Notes: generated by a model not told the origin, from the letters alone. Positions 1-7,293 are shown, counted from the stretch's first letter. The stretch: 20,881 bases of DNA from SHLJ01 sp041618535 (GCA_041618535.1 JBFKFP010000037.1:1-20881), one strand, 5' to 3'. A program made the numbers and translations.

Positions 1-5
1 ATTTC

Positions 6-79
6 GGTCCCATAGCTCAGTTGGTCAGAGCATCTGACTCATAATCAGAGGGTCGCTGGTTCGAGCCCAGCTGGGACCA
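6..79 (+). tRNA. tRNA-Met (CAT), probably elongator
   Basis: A full cloverleaf can be folded. The acceptor stem GGTCCCA (6-12) pairs with TGGGACC (72-78), and A79 is the discriminator. The D-arm has AGCTCAG...AGAGC. The anticodon stem TCTGA/TCAGA (33-37/45-49) encloses a 7-nt loop with anticodon CAT at 40-42. The T-arm contains GGTTCGAGCC. CCA is not encoded. CAT could mean elongator Met, initiator Met or lysidine-modified Ile. The A-U closing pair of the anticodon stem and the perfectly paired acceptor end argue against an initiator, and the body resembles flavobacterial elongator tRNA-Met. The promoter lies outside the window. A terminator hairpin follows 9 nt downstream. Confidence 0.95.
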
Positions 80-88
80 CTGATAATG

Positions 89-114
89 AGCCAGACACAC
101 AAAAGTGTCTGGCT
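89..114 (+). terminator. Intrinsic terminator of the tRNA-Met unit
   Basis: A perfect 10-bp stem AGCCAGACAC (89-98) / GTGTCTGGCT (105-114) with a 6-nt A-rich loop is followed by the T-rich stretch TATTTATTC. It sits just after the tRNA, so it should release the tRNA transcript. Confidence 0.8.
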
Positions 115-248
115 TATTTATTCAGCAAATCCTCATAAACGCTGCAAATCGCAGAAAGTCACTTAAGGTTTTATAGAAGTCAACTTGTCAATTTTTTTTG
201 GCGATAACTGCCCTATTTTTATTATATATTATTTTTAAATTCTGTCAT

Positions 249-728
249 ATGAAAAATCTGATCATTACGTTGCTCGTAATTTCCCCACTCTACTTTCATG
301 CGCAAAGTTTTGAATACGATGTTTCCTCTTATTTGGAAGAGGGCGCAAAGGCCCCTAACACCCATTATATTGGAGAGGCATGGTTAAATGCGCTAATTCA
401 TGATGATAAAGAACTGGGGTATAATATTACAAAAGCAACGTTTAAAGCCAATTCAACATTAGACTGGCATAAACACAGCTCCCCACAGGTACTGATCTAT
501 GTTGAAGGGGAAGGCTACTACCAGGAAAGAGGCAAAGAGCCTGTAATCCTGAAAGCCGGAGATGTGATACGATGTGAAAAGGATACAGAGCACTGGCATT
601 CTTCTACCAAAGACAGGGATGTCACCTATTTAGCCTTATACGGCGGGGAAAAGCCGACCATCTGGACGGAGGTTCTCACCCGGGAATATTATAACAGTGT
701 AGCCGAGAAACTGAAGTCCAGGGATTGA
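249..728 (+). CDS. Secreted cupin-domain protein
   Basis: A 159-residue protein with a small single-domain cupin (about residues 60-131). The first cupin motif gives the likely metal ligands H74 and H76 (WHKH) and a Glu near E86. The second motif supplies H115 within EHWH. Residues 1-18 form a signal peptide ending FHA|Q, so the protein is probably exported to the periplasm. I chose ATG 249 rather than the in-frame ATG at 198, because 249 starts directly at the charged MKN head of a normal signal peptide, while the longer form puts a second hydrophobic stretch in front of it. The fold resembles carboxymuconolactone-decarboxylase-associated or quercetinase-like cupins, but substrate and reaction cannot be read from sequence. 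It stands alone between a tRNA and a convergent reductase, so context gives no pathway. Confidence 0.85.
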   Translation: MKNLIITLLVISPLYFHAQSFEYDVSSYLEEGAKAPNTHYIGEAWLNALIHDDKELGYNITKATFKANSTLDWHKHSSPQVLIYVEGEGYYQERGKEPVILKAGDVIRCEKDTEHWHSSTKDRDVTYLALYGGEKPTIWTEVLTREYYNSVAEKLKSRD

Positions 729-764
729 TGATTTGGCATATCCCGAGCACCGCCTTCATCAATC
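723..764 (+). terminator. Candidate terminator overlapping the cupin stop codon
   Basis: A 9-bp perfect inverted repeat, GATTGATGA (723-731) and TCATCAATC (756-764), begins inside the last codons of the cupin gene. It is separated by 24 nt that contain a possible inner GGC/GCC pairing. On the plus strand it is followed by TTTATCCC, which is only weakly T-rich. It lies between convergent genes, where a terminator is expected. The long loop and poor T-tract keep confidence modest. Confidence 0.4.
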
Positions 765-789
765 TTTATCCCGCTCTTTGGGTTGAGTT

Positions 790-2175
790 TTATTCTTCGT
801 TTTTCCCTAGGAGATGCTCTAAACGAACGGGCTTGTGTTTTTTTACCCATTCCGCGTAAGTAGTATATCCATGCCTATCATTCAATTCTTTCGTTCTGCT
901 TAAAATACTGTCGATGACATCGTCTGGCTGTATTTCTCTTCCACTGATTTCCCTGATGATAGAGTGGATTTGTTTGGATGTGTCTTCTCTTATGGATGCA
1001 TTCAGATTGGTGAGCCATTCCTCAAGATCATCGTCCGTCAGGTGTTCCTCTATGATCTTTCTGGTGATTTTTCGACCGTGTAATTTAGATTCGAGGATAT
1101 TACCTCTCCCGGTCACGGCATTCCCAACGGCAAACACATTGTCGAACCCATATACATGATAGTCAGTGCCATCTTTCATTTTAAGCGAGGACCATTCATA
1201 GTTTAGTCCCTCAATTTGCTCGGGAAGGCTACCTATCGAGGAGATTATTAATTCGGATTCCAGAACTTCGGTCTGATTCTCCAGCGGTACGACCTTGCCC
1301 TCCTTTAATTCTACCTTCTGAAGTATAAGCCCCTTAAGGGTACCGTCTTCTTCAATAAAGCCTGACGGAACATGCAGCGGCTTAAAATTGAATTTATATT
1401 TTTCCAGGTTGTTCAGGAGTATCTGCTCAGACACCTTTTTCGCCTTCTCTATGTTTTCCGGGCTGTCATCTTTTGGTGATTTGAATGGCATATCCCGGGC
1501 GGTTCTCCTGTAAACAAGTGTGACCCCTTTAATACCCAATTGCTCATATTCAACATCAAAGTCTGCGAGAACCGAATCAATACCTGATTTTTCAATGGTG
1601 AAAATATCTACATCAATGTCAAGAATCGATTTAAGGCGTTCACTGACGAGCTCGATCATAAATATTTTTACCATATCTAATGATGCCAGTCCGCCACCAA
1701 CAACAATTGCATTATCCCTTATCTCATAATGCTTCCCGGCATAATCAGGTTCGTGCTTGTGATTGAACCAGTAGATAAAATCGTTTTGATAGATCAATCC
1801 ATTATCACGGAATTTTTCTATTCCCTCAACCGGAAGGCTTCTGTCCCTCCAGGCGCCATTGGCAAGGATGATGGCTGTAAAACCCCAATTTTCAACCAGA
1901 TCCCTGAAGGAAATGTTTTCACCGACCTTTACCTGAGGAACAAACCGGATATTATCCTGATCGAGTTTTTTGTCGATCTCGCCCTCCTGCCTGTCGCGTA
2001 ATTTTATGTGCCAGCTGGGTAATCCATCCTCGATCTTGCCGTAGGGCAGGGCGTTCATTTCAAATACCACAACCCTGAACCCGTTCTTCGACAACATGTC
2101 CGCTGCCTCACTGCCTGAAATTGAACCCCCGATTATGGCCACGTAGTGCTTTCGTTGTGTATCATTCAATTTCAT
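790..2175 (-). CDS. FAD-dependent oxidoreductase, ferredoxin/adrenodoxin-NADP+ reductase (FprA) type
   Basis: A 461-residue protein, the usual length for FprA/adrenodoxin-reductase-type flavoproteins, which pass electrons between NADPH and ferredoxin in the cytoplasm. Visible parts in order: an N-terminal FAD dinucleotide-binding site with GGSISG at 16-21 after a short beta strand; the ANGAWR motif at 105-110, a variant of the ATG-type linker; a second Rossmann site GGGLAS at 160-165 for NADP(H); and near residue 350 the VGNAVTGRGN segment that closes on FAD. The last 80 residues are charged and helical, as in actinobacterial and flavobacterial relatives. The first site has Ser in place of the central Gly of GxGxxG, which is tolerated in this family. 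No ferredoxin gene lies nearby, so the physiological partner is unknown. The gene is monocistronic, with the divergent lipoprotein gene upstream. Confidence 0.85.
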   Translation of the reverse strand: MKLNDTQRKHYVAIIGGSISGSEAADMLSKNGFRVVVFEMNALPYGKIEDGLPSWHIKLRDRQEGEIDKKLDQDNIRFVPQVKVGENISFRDLVENWGFTAIILANGAWRDRSLPVEGIEKFRDNGLIYQNDFIYWFNHKHEPDYAGKHYEIRDNAIVVGGGLASLDMVKIFMIELVSERLKSILDIDVDIFTIEKSGIDSVLADFDVEYEQLGIKGVTLVYRRTARDMPFKSPKDDSPENIEKAKKVSEQILLNNLEKYKFNFKPLHVPSGFIEEDGTLKGLILQKVELKEGKVVPLENQTEVLESELIISSIGSLPEQIEGLNYEWSSLKMKDGTDYHVYGFDNVFAVGNAVTGRGNILESKLHGRKITRKIIEEHLTDDDLEEWLTNLNASIREDTSKQIHSIIREISGREIQPDDVIDSILSRTKELNDRHGYTTYAEWVKKHKPVRLEHLLGKNEE

Positions 2176-2481
2176 CAGGTCTTTACATCTAATTTAATGG
2201 TGAAATATTTAATAAAAGATATAATATTTAATTCAAATCATTTACCGCCATGCACGGCAAAGTTCAATCACTAAACCGAATGACCGAAAGAATGATACCG
2301 AACTACAGCGAATAAAGAGCCTGGACCGATCGATTTAAAATAGGCCTTTCTGGATTAAACATTAAGGTGAAATTCATATCAAGTGCTTTGATGAAAAGAA
2401 TTGTAAAGCATATGTTGCAAAGCATAATTTATTGATCGTAAAATGATTAGGTTACTGGACAACCATTTAAATTTTGTAATA
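2176..2481. other. Divergent intergenic region between reductase and lipoprotein genes
   Basis: About 306 bp, AT-rich, with no convincing ORF. It must hold the promoters of the reductase (minus) and the lipoprotein (plus), but I cannot fix a -33/-7 pair with confidence. The only clear structure is a 12-nt imperfect direct repeat at 2401-2426, listed separately. Confidence 0.7.
2401..2426 (+). repeat. Tandem 12-nt direct repeat upstream of the lipoprotein gene
   Basis: TTGTAAAGCATA (2401-2412) and TTGCAAAGCATA (2415-2426) differ at one base and repeat with a 14-nt period, 55 nt before the lipoprotein ATG. A GCTTT at about 2388 is the inverse of the AAAGC core. It may be a protein-binding site; chance cannot be excluded in AT-rich DNA. 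Confidence 0.5.
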
Positions 2482-2991
2482 ATGAAAGCAGTAAGATTAT
2501 TAATTATGTTATGTTCGGTTAGTGTTTTCATGGGAACCTTTGTTTTGAGTTGTTCTGCAGAAGACCTGGCCAAAGAAGAGACAGTCATGGATATTAAAGA
2601 CCTTGACAATGCCATAAAAGGCTCGGGTAACAGCGCTACTGTTGAATGGGAGGTAGAATGGGACTATTGGCTGGACGTTGAATGTGACGGCTTCACCGAT
2701 TTTCTCTCAGGACCTGTAACCGCTCATGTTGTTTCCCACTATAAAAACGGTGAGATGATCAGCACTATTTACCGTACCAGCGGTGTGGTTGAAAGCGCGA
2801 ACACCGATGAAGTATTCATTGTGAATGAAGTAAGCAGGGACAACTTCGGGGAAAGCTATATCGACTTTCAATTCAACATCAGGGGAGATATGGGCACCCA
2901 TTACATAGGGCGCATGATATGGGATTATGAACCAGGCGACTGGGACACGGGAATTTTGATCACCCGCAGGTTTGTATGTCCGGGAAATTAG
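2482..2991 (+). CDS. Small predicted lipoprotein of unknown function
   Basis: A 169-residue protein I do not recognise. Residues 1-23 form a lipoprotein signal peptide with lipobox VLS-C, so Cys24 should be lipidated after cleavage and the protein anchored to the inner or outer membrane. I chose ATG 2482; an in-frame ATG at 2443 would add a polar head in front of the signal peptide. The mature part is acidic and aromatic-rich (WEVEWDYWLD at 56-65, IWDYEPGDWD at 146-155), with alternating strands that suggest a beta-sandwich. Cys68 and Cys166 are the only other cysteines in the mature chain and could form a disulfide. The gene stands alone, with its own terminator, and no neighbour hints at a role. 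Confidence 0.75.
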   Translation: MKAVRLLIMLCSVSVFMGTFVLSCSAEDLAKEETVMDIKDLDNAIKGSGNSATVEWEVEWDYWLDVECDGFTDFLSGPVTAHVVSHYKNGEMISTIYRTSGVVESANTDEVFIVNEVSRDNFGESYIDFQFNIRGDMGTHYIGRMIWDYEPGDWDTGILITRRFVCPGN

Positions 2992-3027
2992 AAGCTATAA
3001 TAAAATATCAACCATTTAAAAGATTCG

Positions 3028-3057
3028 AAAGCCCCGGTAAAACACCGGGGCTTTTTT
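3028..3057 (+). terminator. Strong intrinsic terminator of the lipoprotein gene
   Basis: A GC-rich perfect stem GCCCCGGT (3031-3038) / ACCGGGGC (3044-3051), 5-nt loop, flanked by AAA before and TTTTTT after (3052-3057). It lies 37 bp after the lipoprotein stop. The A/T flanks also make it usable from the other strand. Confidence 0.9.
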
Positions 3058-3145
3058 CTACTTAAGGATGCAGTTGTCTTAGCCACCAGCGCGTGACAGG
3101 CCGGCCTATGCATTTATTATCCGGCGATAAAGGCCAAGCGATCAG

Positions 3146-3222
3146 AAAGTTACAGGATCATCAAAATCAGTCGTTTATCACCCTGCTTTTGTAACTTTAG
3201 AGAAACTAACTTCTGATGATCC
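3146..3222. repeat. Two interleaved 9-bp inverted repeats (A-B-A'-B' order)
   Basis: AAAGTTACA (3146-3154) is the exact inverse complement of TGTAACTTT (3190-3198). GGATCATCA (3155-3163), directly abutting the first arm, is the exact inverse complement of TGATGATCC (3214-3222). The arms are interleaved, so the two hairpins are mutually exclusive or would have to form a pseudoknot. No gene covers this stretch. Confidence 0.6.
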
Positions 3223-3380
3223 ATCTCTTTCGCCGTATTCGTCAAAATCTCATCTCCCGGGAACCGGTTGGATAAAAACATAGCACATGGTGTAGTGACC
3301 CCTGTGATGAACTATGAATTATTAATATCTGATTAGATCAAGCATGGAAAATAATCAGTACTGGAAGAAATAGAAGTAAC

Positions 3381-3403
3381 TATATCGCAGGCAATGCGAT
3401 ATA
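3381..3403 (-). terminator. Candidate terminator hairpin downstream of the helicase gene
   Basis: A perfect 9-bp stem TATATCGCA (3381-3389) / TGCGATATA (3395-3403) with a 5-nt loop, 4 bp beyond the helicase stop codon. Read on the minus strand it is followed by GTTACTTCTATTTCTT, which is T-rich but interrupted, so termination efficiency is uncertain. Confidence 0.5.
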
Positions 3404-3407
3404 ACTC

Positions 3408-5105
3408 CTACCTCTTTGAATGCTTACGCCTCCTCGATGAATGAGCCTTAAACCTTTCAACCCGATCCCCGCCCTTTTTCTTTCTCTTGTCGTTTTTCTT
3501 CCGCCCTTTCTTTTCGGCAGAGATCTCGACCTGGATCGTACGTCCTTCATACCTGAAATTGGAGAACCGGTCCCTGATAAGCTCACGATACTCCTCATTG
3601 GCATTGAAGAAGGAGAAATTATCCAGCACATCTACTTTGAAAATATCATCCCTCCCGAGTTCAAGGACGCTCCTTAAAAAGTCCTTTAAACTCATCCAGG
3701 TGAAGCCATCCCTGCCCCCGATATTTATGAAATAACGATCTTTGGAACCGGAAAATCTCTCGCCATCCGACTTATAATCTTGCTCGCTTTGCATGGGTTT
3801 TGTTGACTTGTAATAGTCATGGAACCTTGCAAATTCCACGGAGAACACTTTTTTTATCAGATCGGTTTTACTGGTATCCTCGAAAAGGGTCAACAGGTCA
3901 TTGAGATAATCATCTATATCATGATTTATCTCTGTATGATAGACGTTCTTGGCCAGCGCCATCAATTGAATTTCACAAATGTCTTCCCCACTGGGAAGAC
4001 GTCGTTCCTGGAACGATTTTTTTAACTGCTTTTCAAGGCTTTTAATGCTGCGCATCTCACTCCTTGTTACCAAAACCATAGAGGTTCCCAGTCTGCCGGC
4101 CCTGCCTGTTCTTCCACTGCGGTGGGTATAGGTTTCCAGTTCATCGGGGAGCTGGTAGTTGATGACATGGGTAATGTCGTCAACATCTATCCCCCGTGCA
4201 GCCACATCGGTGGCCACCAGTAATTGAATTTGTTTGGTTCGGAAGGATTTCATCACCAGGTCACGTTGGTTCTGGCTGAGGTCGCCATGAATGGCAGCTG
4301 CGTTATAGCCATCGCCTATAAGTTTTTCGGCAATCTTTTGAGTATCCCTTTTGGTCCTGCAAAAAATAACCGAAAAAATATCGGGGATGGAATCCACCAA
4401 TCGCTTAAGGGCCAGGTATCGCTCACGCCCGTTAACAACGAAGTACTCATGACTTACGCTTATAGCCCCCTGATTTTTTGTGCCAACTGTGATTTCTATT
4501 GGCTCATGCATGAACTCCCTGGCGATTAAAGCTACTTCCTTCGGCATGGTGGCCGAGAAAAGCCAGGTGCTCTTCTCCCTTGGTGTATGCGACAGTATAT
4601 CGACCATATCACGATAGAATCCCATGTTCAGCATCTCGTCTGCCTCATCAAGGACTGCGAATTGAATCTTAGAGATGTCGATCATCCTGCGACCAATCAT
4701 GTCCTTCATTCTTCCTGGTGTAGCCACGATCACCTGTGCACCCCTCTTAATCTGTTTTGCCTGGTCATGTATACTCGCTCCGCCATAAACCGGCGCTACA
4801 TTTAGCCCCTGGCAGTATTTGCCATATAGCTGCAGTTCATTGGTGATCTGCAGGCAAAGCTCACGTGTTGGAGCAAGTACCAGGGCCTGGGTTGTCCGGC
4901 TTTTGATATCTATCTGTTGCAAGATGGGAAACCCGAATGCGGCGGTTTTTCCTGTACCGGTCTGCGCCAGGGCCACCAGGTCTTTTAGTGAATTGATAAG
5001 GACCGGGATCGATTTTTCCTGGATCTCTGTAGGAATTACGAATCCCAGGTCATTGATGGCCATTAGAAGATTATCTTCCAGACCGAGTTCTGAGAATGTT
5101 TTCAT
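3408..5105 (-). CDS. deaD: DEAD-box ATP-dependent RNA helicase with DbpA-like C-terminal domain
   Basis: A 565-residue helicase that uses ATP to unwind short RNA duplexes, probably in ribosome assembly, RNA decay or cold adaptation. All core motifs are intact: Q motif (F4, PTEIQ 25-29), Walker A AQTGTGKT 47-54, PTREL 79-83, TPGR 129-132, DEAD 153-156, SAT 184-186, VATDVAARGID 297-307 and HRSGRTGRAG 328-337. A linker (about 340-450) leads to a domain at about 456-529 that fits the DbpA/CsdA RNA-binding fold, then a very basic tail rich in Lys and Arg (532-565) likely to bind RNA non-specifically. Domain order and length match DeaD/CsdA proteins; the exact paralogue (DeaD versus DbpA) is not certain. 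It is transcribed alone, with a leader of about 100 nt containing hairpins. Confidence 0.92.
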   Translation of the reverse strand: MKTFSELGLEDNLLMAINDLGFVIPTEIQEKSIPVLINSLKDLVALAQTGTGKTAAFGFPILQQIDIKSRTTQALVLAPTRELCLQITNELQLYGKYCQGLNVAPVYGGASIHDQAKQIKRGAQVIVATPGRMKDMIGRRMIDISKIQFAVLDEADEMLNMGFYRDMVDILSHTPREKSTWLFSATMPKEVALIAREFMHEPIEITVGTKNQGAISVSHEYFVVNGRERYLALKRLVDSIPDIFSVIFCRTKRDTQKIAEKLIGDGYNAAAIHGDLSQNQRDLVMKSFRTKQIQLLVATDVAARGIDVDDITHVINYQLPDELETYTHRSGRTGRAGRLGTSMVLVTRSEMRSIKSLEKQLKKSFQERRLPSGEDICEIQLMALAKNVYHTEINHDIDDYLNDLLTLFEDTSKTDLIKKVFSVEFARFHDYYKSTKPMQSEQDYKSDGERFSGSKDRYFINIGGRDGFTWMSLKDFLRSVLELGRDDIFKVDVLDNFSFFNANEEYRELIRDRFSNFRYEGRTIQVEISAEKKGRKKNDKRKKKGGDRVERFKAHSSRRRKHSKR

Positions 5106-5119
5106 TTAAATAATTAAGT

Positions 5120-5206
5120 ATTCGATTATATCATGTGTGTTACATGAGAAGCGAATCGACATACTTAAACCCAAAACTTCCGGTAACACTTCCCCTCCCT
5201 GGGGAA
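5120..5206 (-). promoter_or_regulatory. Structured 5' leader of the helicase mRNA
   Basis: Two hairpins lie between the candidate promoter and the helicase start: TTCCCC/GGGGAA (5190-5195/5201-5206, 5-nt loop) at the very 5' end, and TCATGT/ACATGA (5131-5136/5142-5147, 5-nt loop). The second sits inside an outer ATTCG/CGAAT pairing (5120-5124/5152-5156). Long structured leaders are common for cold-shock-type helicase genes; regulation here is inference. Confidence 0.4.
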
Positions 5207-5213
5207 AAGGCTG

Positions 5214-5221
5214 CAAATATA
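5214..5221 (-). promoter_or_regulatory. Candidate -7 promoter element of the helicase gene
   Basis: On the minus strand this reads TATATTTG, a full match to the TAnnTTTG -7 element described for Bacteroidota. I see no TTG -33 element at the expected distance, so the call rests on one box. If used, transcription starts near 5208 and leaves a leader of about 100 nt before the helicase ATG. Confidence 0.45.
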
Positions 5222-5295
5222 GGGTTTATTAGCGGTAGAATGCTATTGTTATGAAAATAGTTTTTAGGCTTGCAATTCCGCAGAAGCAAAAGACC

Positions 5296-6747
5296 TCATT
5301 CTTTATATAGATTCAAGCAGCTCGTATCTAACCGACCGTTAGGGTCATCCATAAACGCCATCATAAGGTTGAATTTACAATCCTGGTTGCCCCCTCCGTG
5401 CCCGCCTTCATCGAGTACAAAAAGATGCCCTTTGCTCAATTTCTCCTTGAATAAATAACCGTACTTAGGAGGAGTGACCGGATCATAGCGATTGACGAAC
5501 ACCAGTGAAGGAATATCAGACATCTCAAACTTTCTTTCCTCCAGAGGCAAGTAGGCTGAATGCCATTCCATACCGGCCTGGTACATGGCGTCGAAATATC
5601 CGAGTTTTGCCGGGATCAGCGGGTATTTTTTATAGGCTTCGGAAATAACCTCGGCCGTGTTATCGTTATTAAAATTCTCATAGCGCTCCACCGAGAGCAA
5701 CATGGTTGAGTTGAGACCTCCTGTAAGCTGATATTCGAATTGAAGGACCTGCCCTATGATGTCCCCTTCACCCCTGATATAGGCCTGGATCATTTCAGGA
5801 GCCATCTCCCTTGAATTATCCTGGTACAGCAATCGTCTTAATAGGTAAAGACCGTCCTGGGCGTTGACATAGAAATCTGTGGAATCAGGTAAGCGTACCT
5901 TCACAGGATGCTCTTTAAGTTTCGATATGGCCTTGAAATAATCGTTCTCCAGGTCGGGATATTTCTTGTTGCATTCAGCACTGTTTGAGCAATATTCAAA
6001 TATCCGGCTTAAAGCCAGAGAATAGTTTTCAAAACGCTGCAAAAGAAAATCTCCGCTTAGCGGGGCCGGTGAATCAAGGATGGAGGTGTGAACATATTCC
6101 GGGAACATGTCCTGAACCACCCGTGCAATTCGTGTACCATAAGAACCTCCGAAGAGGTTGTACTTCTCATATCCCAAATGCTTAAAAAGCATACCAACAT
6201 CTTTAGCATTCTGGAAGGTATTGTAGTATTGCGGTTGAATGCCCTGCTCCTCGCATTTCTGCTTGTACTCTCGTATTAAAGCCTTTGTAAGTTCGAGTTC
6301 CTCTTCCTCATTTGCATCCCTTGCCATGATCTCAAAGGAATCAAAACTCATATCAGGCATGGCAGAGGAATATCCTATTCCCCTTTGGTCAAATAAGATG
6401 ACATCCCGTTTTTCGGTAAATGGGGCTTCCTTAAGGAATCCGATTAATCCGGGATCAATGGTATTCCCTCCCGGACCACCGGAAAAGAATATCATCGGAT
6501 AAGAGGGAGAATCACTGTCTTTTGCCTTGACGACCACATAGGCGATGTTTATTTTTCTTCCTTCCGGATCGTCGTGATTCTCGGGGACCTCAATAAATCC
6601 CGAAACAAGCCTTTCTCCTTTCGGGAGCGAGTCTAATTGGTAGGTTCTCAAGGGCTGCTGTCCCATCATTAATGATGGGATCAATATGAATAAAAACGAT
6701 AAAATGAATGTCAGCCATGCGGGTTGAAGATATTTTAAGCGAGTCAT
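5296..6747 (-). CDS. Secreted alpha/beta hydrolase, TAP-like/proline iminopeptidase family (S33)
   Basis: A 483-residue serine hydrolase, probably a periplasmic peptidase that removes short N-terminal peptides or residues (tripeptidyl aminopeptidase or proline iminopeptidase type). An N-terminal signal peptide occupies roughly residues 1-30. The oxyanion-hole motif SGGPGG is at 89-94, FDQRGIGYS at 119-127, and the nucleophile elbow GGSYGT at 200-205 gives Ser202. D422 in NRYDPVTPP and H450 in DEGGHGG complete the triad. Residues about 215-400 form the helical cap that sets substrate choice, and the end matches the TAP-like C-terminal domain. Cys253, Cys259, Cys457 and Cys476 could form disulfides, in keeping with export. 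It has no obvious operon partner; the gap to the helicase downstream carries that gene's own candidate promoter. Exact substrate unknown. Confidence 0.88.
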   Translation of the reverse strand: MTRLKYLQPAWLTFILSFLFILIPSLMMGQQPLRTYQLDSLPKGERLVSGFIEVPENHDDPEGRKINIAYVVVKAKDSDSPSYPMIFFSGGPGGNTIDPGLIGFLKEAPFTEKRDVILFDQRGIGYSSAMPDMSFDSFEIMARDANEEEELELTKALIREYKQKCEEQGIQPQYYNTFQNAKDVGMLFKHLGYEKYNLFGGSYGTRIARVVQDMFPEYVHTSILDSPAPLSGDFLLQRFENYSLALSRIFEYCSNSAECNKKYPDLENDYFKAISKLKEHPVKVRLPDSTDFYVNAQDGLYLLRRLLYQDNSREMAPEMIQAYIRGEGDIIGQVLQFEYQLTGGLNSTMLLSVERYENFNNDNTAEVISEAYKKYPLIPAKLGYFDAMYQAGMEWHSAYLPLEERKFEMSDIPSLVFVNRYDPVTPPKYGYLFKEKLSKGHLFVLDEGGHGGGNQDCKFNLMMAFMDDPNGRLDTSCLNLYKE

Positions 6748-6887
6748 TTTCTGATGATTTTAATTTTATGACGCATTAAAAAGGCCAGGCCCAATCTGAG
6801 GAAAGTTCAATACCGATTTAACCTCCTTAAAAACAGAGTTTGATAAGGCTTTAAATTACGACGAACTTGAATCAGAATTGTAACATT

Positions 6888-6905
6888 TCGATGTTTTTTC
6901 ATCGA
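6888..6905. repeat. Hairpin with all-T loop in the divergent promoter region
   Basis: TCGATG (6888-6893) and CATCGA (6900-6905) form a perfect 6-bp inverted repeat around TTTTTT. It lies in the 275-bp gap between the divergent hydrolase and the microprotein gene, which otherwise shows no gene. It could be an operator or a chance palindrome. Confidence 0.35.
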
Positions 6906-7022
6906 CCGTTTAAAATCTTAAAACAATTATAAGGAAGGCTAAACTCACGTTAATTAACATTTCTCTTGCAGAATTGACCTGTCATATCCTTATACTTTCA
7001 GTGAACCAATGAAAAAGAAAAT

Positions 7023-7208
7023 ATGTTTAAAAAATTCACGCTAACAGATAAGCTGCTGCTACTCGCAGCCTTTTCTTCGCTCTTATTCTCTGAAATCCTT
7101 TTCTTCTCAGGAGACAAAGAGGGCTCACAGTTTGTCGGAATTTGGGTGCCGACTATTTTGGCATTTGGAATTTATCTGCGTTTAATAAAACAATCAAAAA
7201 ATGACTGA
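7023..7208 (+). CDS. Small two-helix membrane protein, unknown function
   Basis: A 61-residue protein with two hydrophobic segments (about 9-28 and 37-54) around a short polar loop, SGDKEGSQ. The second segment begins FVGIWVPTILAFGIYL; a similar F-V-G-x-W-V-P pattern is, from memory, seen in small membrane proteins of other bacteria, but I cannot name a function. The start ATG 7023 gives a short charged head (MFKKF) before the first helix. The stop TGA overlaps the ATG of the next microprotein gene (shared ATGACTGA at 7201-7208), so the two are translationally coupled and probably form a pair. They lead a plus-strand run toward the fructokinase, sodium symporter and GH13 genes. Cotranscription with those is possible but unproven, since an 89-bp gap follows the pair. 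Confidence 0.7.
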   Translation: MFKKFTLTDKLLLLAAFSSLLFSEILFFSGDKEGSQFVGIWVPTILAFGIYLRLIKQSKND

Positions 7209-7293
7209 TTTAATACCTTATTTTGCCGGAGCCATTACGATTATCTTCGGATTGGCATTTTACATAGCTCTCCAGGAATTTAAGGACCTCTGA
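7201..7293 (+). CDS. 30-residue single-helix membrane microprotein
   Basis: A 30-residue ORF, MTDLIPYF... ending ALQEFKDL, with one transmembrane segment (about residues 6-24), an acidic N-terminal side and a charged C-terminal tail. Its ATG overlaps the last codons and stop of the 61-residue protein gene by 8 nt in a different frame. That overlap, and its fully hydrophobic, non-random composition, are the reasons to believe it is translated. It is short enough to be skipped by most gene callers. Function unknown; a subunit or regulator of the adjacent two-helix protein is a reasonable guess. Confidence 0.6.
   Translation: MTDLIPYFAGAITIIFGLAFYIALQEFKDL

Larger units (their letters stand above)
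2992..3407. other. Gene-free convergent gap rich in inverted repeats
   Basis: About 416 bp between the ends of the lipoprotein and helicase genes. I find no credible coding region. It holds the lipoprotein terminator (3028-3057), a GCCGG/CCGGC inverted repeat (3100-3104/3121-3125) next to an 8-bp GGCCGGCC palindrome (3099-3106), two interleaved 9-bp inverted repeats (3146-3222) and a hairpin at the helicase end (3381-3403). The density of structure is higher than two terminators require. Confidence 0.7.

Noticed and set aside
198..248. 17-residue N-terminal extension of the cupin gene
   Set aside because: It would place an extra hydrophobic stretch ahead of a complete signal peptide that starts at 249; the region is AT-rich and probably promoter DNA.
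2992..3407. CRISPR-like array or IS remnant in the repeat-rich gap
   Set aside because: Repeats are inverted pairs, not regularly spaced direct repeats; there is no transposase fragment and no target-site duplication visible.
6766..6810. Possible 14-codon leader peptide upstream of the hydrolase, minus strand, TTG start after an AGGAGG (6822-6827)
   Set aside because: The spacing to the TTG is long (11 nt), TTG starts are weak, the peptide has no regulatory codon run, and Shine-Dalgarno signals are poor evidence in Bacteroidota.
6965..7000. TTGACC...TATACT boxes before the microprotein pair as a sigma70-type promoter
   Set aside because: Spacing between boxes is only about 11 nt, and the -33/-7 arrangement used by Bacteroidota cannot be fitted cleanly.
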